This document shows positions 12,801 to 24,440 of a stretch of 64,000 nucleotides of DNA, piece by piece (the stretch's first letter is position 1; every line of letters begins with the position of its first letter). This DNA is from Microcebus murinus (lineage: Eukaryota > Chordata > Mammalia > Primates > Cheirogaleidae). The position numbers and the translations under genes were made by a program. Location: NCBI RefSeq assembly GCF_040939455.1, contig NC_134106.1, positions 75,151,001 to 75,215,000 on the forward strand, written 5' to 3'. The notes below the pieces were generated by a model. The model was not told the origin of the DNA, did not search any database, and saw only the letters and a list, made by a program, of their open reading frames with translations.

Positions 12801-14744
12801 GGGTGTCATTTTTCACCCAATCCGAGAGCCTTTCATTTTAGTAGGAGGTTTGTCTTACTTGTCTAATTGGCCCTAATCCTGACATTGAATGATATGTTTT
12901 CTGTGAGTTTTTTTCAAAATGCAATACATTAAACAATTATCCACAGGCTATTCTTCCCATCAGGCAAAGGTTTCAGTGACATACCAAGTTGCCCACCCCT
13001 ATCCCATCTTTTTTACAGCCCTAGAAAGAGAGAAAGGTGGAGAGATTTTCCAGAAGCTGAAAACGTTCCATCAGGAGACCTGAGACGAGGGAGTGACTGG
13101 CCGACTGGTGCCCTCGCGCAGGCTGTTCTCCGGGCACTTCATCCACAGCCAATTTCCTCCCTCCTCTTTTTCTCCTTTCCCCTCTTCCCTCCTGTGTGCC
13201 AGCCATCTTCCTGGGCTCTGGAGAAGGAAGGAAATAGATCTCACTAATGGTTTTCTTTTCTCCTATTTCAAAGTTGATATGCATAGTGTTTCATGGTGGT
13301 TTTTTTTTTTTTAATAGACATTTAGACATTGTAAAATTAACCAAAAAGAGAGCAGCAAAAATTTAGTAAGGCTGAGAGAAAGGGTTAAGCAGGTGCGGAG
13401 AGAAGAAATCTTCAAGTGTCATACATCTTCAGTTTTTAGTTAGGGTGCGAATGTGGTTGGTTGTGGGCAGGGAGCTGCCTTGGTATGGGTGCTGGGCTTT
13501 GCTGCCGTCCTCAGCCCCATCCGGCATAACTTCCCACAGAACTTTAGCGCTAACGTCCCCTTCACTGTGTGCTGGGAAATCTGGTGTTCCTCCAGCCACT
13601 TGGTAATTCTGTTCATGTCTGGTGGCCTGGGTCCATCTCTCAGAAGTCACTGGGTAAGTCACACAAGAGATGTCTCCTGGGCACTTCAGCATCTTGATCT
13701 CTATTTAAATGGTGAAATGACAAGTCTGGGCCAGACCCTGTTGTCTCCTCCCACAAACTTTATTCTCCTGGCGCCAAATTTTGCTCTCAGTTTCCTATAA
13801 ATGACTTCCATCAAATGCTTCTCATTTTCTTTCCTCTAAAGCGATTTCCTCTCCTGCTGTCCTGTCTTCTAAAGAAGCCTGAAATAAAATCTGCCCCCCT
13901 GGAATTGTGCACAGAGGAGTTGGAGAACACATGGGCAGACAGCCGCAGAGGCTGTGCCCTCCATGCTCAGGGCAGCCGCTGCTTTTCTGAACACCAGGAC
14001 TTGTGCTTCCCAGCTGGTTCTCCACTTAGATACTTATTTAGATGCTTGGCAGTGAAGCGTCAGGGCAGAGCAGGTGTAATATCCTCACATACTGCTGCCA
14101 TCACGTGATCATACACTCCTCTTAGGGGTTCGGGCACAGGAAGAGCTTGCTCCTGATGGCATTTTGGACTGGAAAGACACAGGCCCATTTCTCCTGATGG
14201 GAGAGCTTTGTGGAGGAGCTCGATGAAGTGCAGACTGTCAGACAGCAGAGCAAGTCCCCTTGTGGCAAGACAGGAAATCCCTCTGCCTTTCTCCTCCTAA
14301 CCCCATCTCATCCCTCCCCTTCTTTCCCTCTGGCTCTGGCCCTGGCCCTGGGCCAGACACCATATTTCCAGAACAATTCTAGAGCAACTATTAGCTGATG
14401 ATGGCTTCTGCTGCATTCCCTCCCAGAGACACCTGACTTTGACAATAACCACTGGAAGACCATAAAATCTTCCAAGCCAAGGAAGGAATACTGAATGCTA
14501 TAATTTCCAGATAGCTATAGATCAGTTAGAGAAATGTGCACAGCAAGATGGAAGCTTCTGGATACCCCTCCCCTGGAAAGCCAACCATCCGGGCCCCATA
14601 GTTTGGTAGTCAGCTCTCAAGGTACGCATCAGCGCATCTGAAACACTCTATAAATGGAGAACTCAGAACACAACTTGTCACATCAACACGACCACTAAGC
14701 TCAGTGGAACCCACACAGTTAGTTAAATTTAATTTCCTGAAGAG
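12801..14744. other. Mostly single-copy DNA, no gene recognised
   Basis: The first 100 bases may be another antisense L1 scrap ('cacccaatccgagagcc'). A T14 run lies near 13300. A pyrimidine-tract acceptor-like site ends at about 13019 on the plus strand, but no matching donor or protein-like frame follows. ORFs at 13021-14108 are shadows on opposing strands. Confidence 0.45.
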
Positions 14745-15010
14745 ACATGGAGGCTTTGCTCAAATGCCATCTCCTTGGGGGAGTCTTCCCCAAGCCCACG
14801 TTGAGTCGAGTGCCCAGCTAGGTGCTCCTCTGGCTTCCCCAATTCCCCCCTCTCAGCACTTACCCGACCCCAAGGTGCTGAGGTGTCTGTCTCACCTGTG
14901 TCTCAGAGAGCTCTCTGAGGGTGAGGACTGGGTCTCAGCAATGTTTGCACCCCCAGAGCCCAGCACAGTGCTGCACACACAGCAGGTACTCCTAAATGTT
15001 TCCGGAGAGT
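14745..15010 (+). mobile_element. L2 LINE 3' end
   Basis: It matches the L2 3' region in order: 'gctttgctcaaatgccatctcc', 'cccaagcccacg', then 'gcccagcacagtgctgcaca' and 'caggtactcctaaatgtttc'. The 122-codon ORF at 14704-15072 is this repeat read through and is not a gene. Confidence 0.75.
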
Positions 15011-18000
15011 GGCTGTGGCAGGTATGTGACTCTTCTGCTGATTTATTACGCAGCCTGACATTCTACCGTTAGATACCTATTATTTCAAAGTAAAGAATTA
15101 GTCCTATGCCCCAAAGATCCTTTTCCAAAATTAAAGTATCATTGGAAGAGATAATTGTCACTAATATTTTGAGGGCTTGGTTTGAGCTGAACCCTTCAGA
15201 ACCTTGGCACAGGCTTGGCATTTGTGGAGGGACCTCCAGGAGTGAAAGCAGAGAGGCATTCCAGGGTCCCAATGGCACAGAGGTGTAGGAATAAGAGAAA
15301 ACCATTTGTGGCTGGAAAGATAGGTCTGAAATTTGATTTCTATGTCACTAATAGCTCTTTCCCCTTATGAAATATAAAAGCATTAGAATATATTCTTCAA
15401 GTGAGTCGGGTACTGGAAAAACAATACCTGGTGCACACTAGGTTCCCGGTAAACATTTGTTGAACAATTTATCTTAGGAACGCTGCCAGCCACACACTCA
15501 CCCCTTTCTATGTGGCTCTAGCTTGCCAGGAACAGAGAAGAGGGAGGGAAAAGGCCAGGGGACCAGGGCTGGATTCAACACCACAGCCCCTGCCACCCCT
15601 CACCACCTGTGGTACAGGAATTCAGACCAGGGACTGGCACTATTTACCCTGGACCGGGTTTGGAAATGCAGTCATGCCCCAAAAGAGAACCACTTTTCCT
15701 GCGTGGTCCCATCTCCAGCCGTAGGTGACTGAGTGGGCCATGGGTGTGTATGGTACACCACAGCGGGCAGTCCCCGAGTGCCTGGGCCTGCAGGGCAGAG
15801 GGAAGCCCGTGCTGTTTGGGGGCCCAGGGCTCTCTCAAGGGCATGGGGGTGAAGGTGGGGCCCTCGAGCACGACAAGGGCTATCTGCAGAAAGAAGGACA
15901 TCACAGCTTGCCCTGCGTGTGATAGGAGGTGTCTGTCATTAACCACTGGCTGCTAGATTTGGTGCTCAAACTAGCTACCACCTACACGTGTTGAGAAAAG
16001 GAAGAAAGAGCAGTTAGAAAGCAGGAAAGAGGGAAAAACCCCACCTCGCCCACTTGACAGGCTCAAACTGCCACTGCTAGCCGCCCGTGAGGCCGGGACA
16101 GTCCCCTGCAAATGCCTGGGTTGCGTGGTGAGCACCCTATGAGAACCGACAGCGCTGAGGCCTTCCTTGAGCACAAAGGCAGACAAAGGGCCCCTGCATG
16201 GCCGTGTGGGACCAGTCCCCACGCTGGGCCCTGAATGGCTCAATTACTGTTCCTAGGACCCAAGGGGGGGCATTGAGAGGAGGACTTTGGGAGAAGTGAA
16301 GCAGAAAGAATCTTTGTGACAATGACAATTTAAGAAACACTAGACAACCAGCTTGCTGGGGCGCATCTAAACCTTCTGCGGGGAGCGAGGCGGTGGAGCG
16401 GCCATGTGGAAAATCCCCTTTCCCCTCGGAGCACGCTGGTCACCACGCTGAGGGAAGGGCATTGTTTCCCTTGTGAAAACCCTCATTCCTGACAGGATCC
16501 CATCAGGGTAGAAGAAAACAACGCCTGTTCCTGAGAAGAAGCCGTATTTGGTCAATTTGGAGGACTGAAGGGTGGGGTCGGTCCTTCAGAGATTTCTTTT
16601 TTCAAGAAGGCTCAAGTGTGTCTGACATCTTAAAACATCACTGGGCAGAGAAAGAGTTGCATCTGGCCAACCAGGGTGGGAAGGGGGCATGGGAGGGAGA
16701 CCTGGCGTCCCCCTTCCACACCTGCCCAGGTTCCTCTATGCCCTGGGGGCAGCTTTAACACTTGGCTGGTAAGAAATGCTAAGGAAGCCTCTGGCAGCAT
16801 TCAGCCCCCCAGGCTCCTGTCCATGGATCCTTCCTGGGGAATCGTCTCTGCAGGTTTGCCTGACCTGGGCCTCGGCCCCCAACCTTGCCCACCTACCCTG
16901 ATGGGCCGCCGCAGGTACCACTGGGTAGACAGCACATACGCAAACCGCTCTGCGTGTCTCCCCAGACCGAAGCATCCTCCCTCTCACCACCACACGCTGC
17001 CCGCCTCAGCCAGCGCTCCACGGAGACCGGGTGGGAGCACTGTGGCTGCTGGCATGTGACAGCCCTGCCACAGGTCTGCAACTTGGGAGCAGAGATCCAA
17101 GGTGGTGCTAAAATGGGCCCAGCCGGCTGCTGGTTTATTTACTAATTTTCGTACAGGTGCCTTGGGTTTTGTTACTGCTTTCTGCAGTAAATGTGGTATG
17201 ATAGCAGATCCCACCTACAGAAAGGCCTGTCTTCACCCTCACATGGTGCCCCTGGACAAATGGCCAAGTGGACCGAGTCAGCCGAGTTGGGGGGCGGCCC
17301 AGTGGGGAACATTCCGGGCACCTGCTCAGCATCACTGGAGCGGGAAGCCTTGCTCTGAACCAATCTTTTCCTACTGTCTTGCTCTAGATATGACACATCA
17401 GCCAAAGCTCCTTCAATACCAGCTCCTGTCTCCTGACCCGGGGAGCAGCATTTCCAGCAAAGCCGCACACCCAGAGCATCCTGAGGGAGGAAGGGAGGTC
17501 CTGCAGGTGGTGGCCTCCAGAAGTTTTAGGCCCACTGAAGACCCTGTCTGGGGCTGCTGTCTCCCACTCAGATTGGAAGCAGCTACTTCCAGGGTGTAAG
17601 AAACTCCCAGATGTGTAAGAGCAAAATGAGGAGGTGTGATCGTTTATATTCAGCTTAGGAAATCATGGTCCAAATGCAGATTGGCACCAAGAAACCTGTC
17701 TTCCTGCCAATTTCCATCCAAAAAAGAAGGTATAATTTTTAAGACGAGACAATCCTGGGGGGAATGGGTGTAGGGTCAGAGAGAGCAGCCTGCTGAGCAA
17801 GGTTGAGCCATGTGGTGGAGGGAGGGGTTTGGACTTGATTAAAAACTAGGCCGACCTGGCATCCTAGAATGCCTGGGACAGTTAGAACTGTGCCTGTCAT
17901 CCAAGCTGCATTTTTAATGGTACCCCTTTCACTCTCAAGAAAGTCTAGGTTTGGAGGATTTCTGTGATCACCCTATTCCACAGAAGAGAAGCAGTTAGGC

Positions 18001-19069
18001 TGGAAAGGAATGCAGAGTGACATGTGGAGCCTCAAGAAGGTGCATTTGGCAGCACCTGGAGGGGAGGGACAGGGGGAGAGGGCCAGGCTGGTTCATTGCC
18101 AAGAGTATTTAGAACTACAGGTTGTTGGCGATGTCCAGTAATAAATATGCAGAGTATAGATGTTGGAATGGTCTTTGGAGGTCTTCTAATTGATGTCTTT
18201 TACCAGAAGAGGACCCTAGGCTAAAAAAGATCAAAGCGACCTTCCCAAAGCAACGCAGTGGTCCCTGGCAGGCTGGGGACTAGAACTTGCCCCTTTGGGA
18301 TCAAGCCCAGGTGCTCTTTTCTGGGACAGAGGGAGAGGTTGGCTCTGGAAAAGGCTGCAGAGGATGAACAGACGAATGGGTTCCTGAGCAGCAGCGTGGG
18401 GACAGGGACACGCCACAGGCTGTCCCCTGGTCCTCATGCTGGGGGTGGGGAGGACAGAGACTGGTGAGGTTTAGACTTGCTGAGTGGAGCTGAGGCTGGG
18501 GCTTAGGCGGCACCTGGAGTCCCCGGGGAGTGTAAGTGGAGACAAGGGTGGAGAACGGGTCCCCAGGGCAATGATCACGAGGGACCAAAGAGATTAACTG
18601 ACAGATAGAACTAAGAAACGGGTAAGGACAGAGCTCAAAAGTGAATGAGGACAGATATATAATGTATGGAATCTAAATATGTTCTAGAGTTCAAATAGTA
18701 GTGAAATCTCACCGAAAGGCAACTCTTAATAAAAGCTATCTAACCTCGGGGTACCTCTTCCCTACCTAGCCCTTTCCCCGGGCTGCAGTGGGGTGTGCAA
18801 ACCTTCAGTTAGTAACAGCCTTGAGCTCTGCTTGGCAGATGGGGAAACTAAGTCACAGAGAAGCTGGCTTTTTCCCATCTTACAGTACTCTTAGCAAGAA
18901 GGTGTGATTAACAAGACAGCTGCAACAGTCCTTCTTGTGGTTCCGTCACAGTCTCACCTCCTGTGTGTGCTCTTGTGGTGCAGGGGTGGGGCGGTAGATT
19001 TTTCTATGAATTCAGTCACCTGAGTGGACGCCCCAGGAAGAAGCCAAGCCAAGAATCTGGGGACCCTGG
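15011..19069. other. GC-rich mostly single-copy DNA, no gene recognised
   Basis: Many overlapping ORFs of 60-165 codons occur here on both strands (the longest at 17102-17599). They are mutually shadowing, without domains, and typical of GC-rich non-coding primate DNA. A weak MIR-like stretch lies near 18230-18320. No exon with both a good acceptor and donor was found. Confidence 0.45.
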
Positions 19070-19195
19070 TTTTCTGGTCCTAGTTCTATTTCCTGCTAAC
19101 TAGCTGTGCAATGGTGGCTAGTCACTTCTCTCCCTTTCTCTCCTGCCCTTCCTGGTCACCAGATGAAGGCTCTGGCCTCCACCATCTGCAAAGTC
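19070..19195 (+). mobile_element. MIR SINE fragment
   Basis: The MIR core is recognisable: 'tggtcctagttctatttcctgc', 'ctagctgtgcaatggtgg', then 'agtcacttctctccctttctc'. It is old and diverged. Confidence 0.55.
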
Positions 19196-19518
19196 TCACT
19201 GTGTCTGTTTTCCTGGGGTATCTGACCTTGGCCCAGTGATATGCTTAGCTGTGTGTTCATCTTTTGCATTTCGTTGGTGGTCAGTGTGCAGAGCACCGTC
19301 ACAGATTAGAACCAAATATTCCTCTTCAGGTCTCAATTTCCTTTGACTATGTAGGGATGCAGCAATATGCGTGCAAAATATAATTTTTAAAAATAACATA
19401 TTTGGCCCAGATCTGTATTTTTTTTTTTTTTTTTTTGCCTCCAACCAGTTTTCATGAGGTTAACTAAATCTGTAACTTGACTGCAGATGGTCACCAGAGC
19501 AAACACAATCATCTCACC

Positions 19519-19719
19519 ATAGTGGGGAACCTGTGGCCTTCTAATTTCAAGATTGTTCTTTTTAAACACCAGCGGAGGCAAGAACAGCTCCATCTTTCTC
19601 TGCTGCACCCCTTTTGATAAAAGGATTCGTTCTGTACAATTTGGATTCAGTCAAAAGGCTGCACTCAAGGATCTAGAATGCACATGTGGCCCCAAGGCTG
19701 CAGGTTCTCCACCCCTTTG
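19519..19719. mobile_element. Palindromic hAT-type MITE (family not named)
   Basis: Terminal inverted repeats are visible: 'agtggggaacctgtggcctt' on the left, and the reverse complement of 'aggctgcaggttctccaccc' on the right. The interior carries 'gataaaaggattcgttctgt' and 'ggattcagtcaaaaggctgc'. This is the layout of a common non-autonomous hAT element of mammals. I cannot assign the subfamily with certainty. Confidence 0.6.
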
Positions 19720-20999
19720 TGGCAGGCTACACACCACTGTCACACCCACATGGTATCCTCCAATATGCGACATTGAAAAAACCTCAATCTCCTGAAAAAT
19801 AATTATGAAATAGTTTCAGTATATATGAACTGAGAACACATTTTTATTCAGTGAAACTTCTTTGATGATGCCTGTTCAAATATCTGCAAATATTGAGAAA
19901 ACACCCACAGACATCCTCGGTTACCGTGGCCACACAGTCTGCAGAAACCAGAAGGGAAGACACCAAATACTAAATGTCACCGAGGACCGTGCAGGGTTCA
20001 GGACACCTCAGGCCATCTTAACCTTCCTCTCCCAACCCTAAACTGTTAGTTTCTAACCAGATGTGCTAGACAAGCCAGGACAGCAGGAGTGTGGGCAAGT
20101 GGTGAAGCTGTGGAAGGAGGAGAGGGCTTTGGGTGATATATTTTTCCACTTTCTCACTCTAGACATGAAGGGAATCAAAGAGGGGCTGCAGCGTCCCAAG
20201 CCGTGGAGGCGGAGGAGAGCTGGAAGCAGGCCTGGAGGTGTGGTTGCCTGGGGCTGGGCTCTGAGATGCCCATGTAACCTCCAGGCAGGGCACAGGGGCT
20301 TCACCTCCTGAAAATGGGGGAGTGAAGGATAGTGGGAGAAGAGCAAGAGAGAAGCAAGAAGGAGCAGATGGTAGATGACAGGAGAAAATGCCAGACAGAA
20401 TGGGGAAAAGAGGCCCTGTGTCCTTGTCACCTTGAACAGTTAGTAGGATAAAGAAGTGTGGGGGACCAAAGAGCAACTTCAGGGTCACAGAAAGCCAGGC
20501 TGCACCTGGTAGGAAAGGTCCTTCTGGAATAGAGCTTGGGGCAGGGAATAAAGAATTAAGTGTGCAAAAATAACCTCCAAATACTAAGACAAGCTCAGAT
20601 GTGCCCAAATCTGTGCCATTCCACGTGAGCGCATCGCACACTCAGGACTGTGGTGAACCAGAGCTCCCAGATGACCCCAGCACTTGGTGTCTACAGCACG
20701 TCTTTATCATAAAACTAACATCACTGAAAGCTTAAAAAAAATAAGACAGACCAAAAATATCACATCTTAGGCAAATGAGTTGAAAATCCCTCAGAGTGAC
20801 ACCTATTTTTTCCCACCCATTTCTAAAGTCAGAGGACACCTGCTGAAGAAACTGGTCTCTAGGTAAAGACATGCAATTCCTGGTACAGGTGGTCTCTTGA
20901 TGGCACAGAATGGAAATGACATCATGGAAACGCTTGTGGCTCAAGGTCAGTCTGCACAGTTTCTAGGTGAGCACAGGAGTCTCAGGCATTGGTGGGAAA

Positions 21000-21032
<33 letters not shown>

Positions 21033-21732
21033 TGTACCTCTGTGATCTGCTGGCGCCCACTGCTCTCTGCCTTTAAAGACAAGGTTTAATTTAACTCATG
21101 TGGCTGCTTGCCAAGTTTTTCTTTTGGCTCACCTAGATGTGCAACCTAAAATGTAGGTTATGCCATTTGGAGACGCCTCTGCTCCTGTCACTTGGAAGGA
21201 AATAAAACAATTGTTACTGGGGGGGGGGGGAAGAGTGTGTCTTCCACACAAGGGCAAGGAATCGATGACATAAGATGCTCATTCCAGTGGTTAATATGAG
21301 CAGTCTAATTTGTGTAGCATTCCCTATGGTGACAAAAGTAGGAGGTGGCAGACTGGGGACGTATGGAATCCTTTGTCTTAATTAAAAAGTATAGTGGGAG
21401 ACGTGGAATTTGGCCAAGCCTCATAAATCTGCTAAAAGAATCAAGACTCTTGTCAGATAAGTTTAAATAGAACCAACAGAGCCCTCTGGGGAATTAAATA
21501 GATTCCCTGCTAGTAGTTGACACCCACTCTCCTGTCACTTTCCTGCTCTCTGCAGACGGCAGTTGTGCTCATTAACCGGCAACCCTCCTACTCACCGATG
21601 ACAAGTTTATCCCCATGGAGCACAAAATTCAGAGATGATAAATCTACTCCCGCTTGTAAAAATGAAACTCTCCTTGGGGCAATAAAAATGCTACGAGCCT
21701 TTAGGAAATAAGTTCTTTATCTGATAACCTAC
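19720..21732. other. Mostly single-copy DNA with simple repeats
   Basis: It contains a (GT)n run and a G12 run (21219-21230). A minus ORF of 160 codons (20159-20641) and an opposing shadow ORF have no recognisable domain. The last 300 bases precede the exon at 21733 and would be intron. Confidence 0.45.
21001..21036. repeat. (GT)n microsatellite
   Basis: About 18 GT units are seen with one A interruption. Confidence 0.95.
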
Positions 21733-21803
21733 CTTCATTAACAAAGCCTGGTCCTCTTGGTCGGGACAGCTCTTCACTGCCAGGGAGAACTGCTCCAAGG
21801 TAA
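21733..21803 (-). CDS. Probable internal coding exon, 71 nt, gene not identified
   Basis: On the minus strand a pyrimidine-rich acceptor (ttcttcccttgcag) precedes the exon and a consensus donor follows it (AAG, then gtaggt). Frame 0 hits a stop. The frame starting after two bases is fully open and protein-like: [15 protein letters not shown], then EDQALLMK. The frame starting after one base is also open but has a less protein-like, Pro/Gly-rich composition. In the preferred frame the exon takes two bases to complete a codon begun upstream and ends on a codon boundary. It lies on the same strand as the exon at 63395-63506, so the two may belong to one gene. The phases are incompatible with direct joining, which requires at least one further exon. 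I do not recognise the protein family. Confidence 0.6.
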
Positions 21804-24290
21804 CTGCAAGGGAAGAAATAGAAATGGTGAGCAACCTCACTTCAGACTCTGAGCACCTCCGATACGCAGGAGAACGTTATGGTTATAAGAGATACACGTG
21901 GCATGCTGGCCACCCTGCCTCCGGGGGAGGGCGGGAGAGCTTGCCAGCTGTCCCCTGCATGGGTCAGGGCCCTCACACAGTGACTTCTGCACACGATCAG
22001 CTGGGACAGTCCCATCAGAGCACAAAGACATTCCTGTCAGCAAAGCTCCCCCCTCAACTGCAGGAGGACCTGGGTTCAGCCCCCAGGTGGGCCATCTTGT
22101 CCTCCAAAGACCACGCTGTATCCCTGTTTCCTGTGACGTCCATCCTAAGGACTCCACATGCCTTTGTAAATTTGGCAGAGCTACATTTTCTGTCTCCATC
22201 TTCTATCATGATTTCCATGGCTTTGACTTGACTCTTCATGCAGGCATGATATGACCCCAAGCGTTGACTCAAGCAAACCCCACAAACTCCCCAAAATATA
22301 CCAAGTCGTCTTTCTCCAACCAACCTCCTCCAGTAGAATGGTGGAGAGAAACCCAAGGTTCACAAAAAAATGTCTTAACTATCATTTATATTGGCTAGGA
22401 AAGCTCCAGGAATGTTAATGCAGACAATTGACACAAATCACACTCCCCTTCTCCATCTCCGTGGCCAAGCTCCCGCCAAAGACCCACTTGTGTGAGCACC
22501 AATTTAGACTGTGGTCTAAGTAAGCACCAAGCCACAGACTGCCTTCCATGCACCCTGTGTTGACAATAGTTTCACTCTTGAACATGCTCCCACAACTCCT
22601 TGCCACCCTCAGATTTCAGTCTGACATGCATGAGGGCTTTTACTAAGTTAACCAGTCTAGACTTCAGCCTTTTATTGCTACATTCCAAGTTGCATTCATC
22701 CTTCTGTGATAACCCTTCAGTGCTGCCTGCTGGGAGCAGTTCTACCTCTTGCCTTTGAGGAGAGCAGAGCTCAGGCCTCCACCTGAACACCACGGGCCTG
22801 CCCATCCCGCCGACCAAAGCCACTGACCTCCGGGGTCCCCAACCTACACAGACCCCACAAGGGTGAGCAGAGCTAAGCCCAGACTCCAGAAGGAGGGACG
22901 GTCTGATTCCACAACTTTAACCCCAAGCATGTCTGGATGCCATGTTTATAAATACAGATATTTTAAAGAGAATTATATTAGCAATAAAGAATTTTCATCA
23001 AGAAGACATTGGGCAGGGTTTTTGTTTTTGGTCATTTTCAATGTTCCCTATAAAATACAATTCTTGAAACCGTTTTCATCTCTGACGAAATTACTCTGTG
23101 TAGTCTCCACTGCTATCAGTCGATAGTATCCTATGCTGATAATTTCCTCCAAGTCTAAATTTTTGCTCTTACCTAGTCAAAACATGTTCAGGATCAATAA
23201 AGTGATCAACGTTGCCAGCTTTACACACTCTCTCCATTGCATATATCCATATTAATTACATAGAATATTAATTGCTTCATTACATAGAATCTTCAATTTA
23301 ACATTTTTTTAAAGACTTAACTTTGTCCCTAAATGGACAAAAACTTGTAGAATGAGGTAGGAGCCCCAGCTATACACAAATGCATTTGTCGTCTCCATTT
23401 GGAACACATTAGCCCATGGAAGACCCTGGGAGCAAGACCACTATTCCCCAAGCCTGCTGCCAGCTCCACTGTGGACTTGTGCTGTGGACTGGTTTGGTGT
23501 GACAATGTATTGAACTCTGACTATTGGCTGAGGATGAGTGAAGAATAATCTACAAATTCAGGCTAGGTTTTCTTTAGATATTTTTAAAGGTGGTTACTTT
23601 ACTTGGGAAAGGTATAAGCTCTGACTTAGACTCTTACTTGCTGCACCTGGTGGAAATCAGTGCCCTTGCCCTGGCTTCCTTAGGAGGCTGCTCGATTCTC
23701 AGCCTCAGCTCTCTCTTCTCTGGGGGGCCCTCACATTCATGCTCTAATTGCCCATGCACTGGACTCCACTGTGACACTTCTAGTGGTTCACAAGACATGA
23801 CACCCAGTTGAGGTTACTTTGAACTCCATATGTCTAATCCGCACCAGTAGACTTCCACCCCAAGCCAACCCTTTCCCGCATTTTCCTATTCCAGCCACTG
23901 CGGCTCCAAGCCTGCATCTTGGATTCTTCTCTCATGCCACCAAGCCTGCTGATGCTTGCTGCACGGGGTCTCTCGGATGCACTTCTCTCCCATGGTACCT
24001 GCACTGTGATTCCTGGAGAACTTTCTAACTCACTCCCCAGCCGTAATGCCCACTGCTGCCACCACACCAAACGTGGCACGGCTAGAGGCCCCAAGCTTGT
24101 GGCTGGCATTCCCCTTCACCTCTCTAGGCTTAGCCCCTCTTCCCCACTGCAAACCACCCTCTCTGACAGCCCCCCACCATTCATCCAAGGCTCAGTCCCC
24201 GGCCCACGTGATCCCTCCCTGTTTCCCTCTGGTCTGCCCAGATCCCAGCCTTCTCCTTGGCGTACCAGGTGGAGTGGCGGCCGGCACAGG
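21804..24290. other. Mostly single-copy DNA, likely intronic
   Basis: Several overlapping ORFs (for example 21824-22254 and 23919-24317) have no recognisable domain. An AT-rich stretch at 22950-23350 holds a minus-strand donor-like site at 23171-23172 (see findings). The segment 23830-24060 looks like an old diverged repeat, but I could not assign it. Confidence 0.4.
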
Positions 24291-24440
24291 CTCAGAGTCA
24301 GACAGAGCTGGCTTTAAATCTTCACTCCGCCACTACTGGGCGCATGACCTTGGACAAGCCACATGTCCTTGCTGGACCTCTAGTTCCTCCTCAGTCCCAT
24401 GTGAAGCCCAGCGCCTTGTGCTGGAGCGGGCGTGAGGACT
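24291..24440 (+). mobile_element. MIR SINE
   Basis: The MIR layout is clear: 'cagagtcagacagagctggc', 'tttaaatcttcactccgcca', then 'tgaccttggacaagccac'. Confidence 0.7.

Noticed and set aside
17102..17599. 165-codon plus-strand ORF
   Set aside because: Low-complexity composition typical of GC-rich non-coding DNA, overlapped by minus ORFs, no recognisable family.
20732..20944. Minus ORF with protein-like sequence (MSHKRFHDVISILCHQ...)
   Set aside because: No splice signals at its ends and no recognised family.
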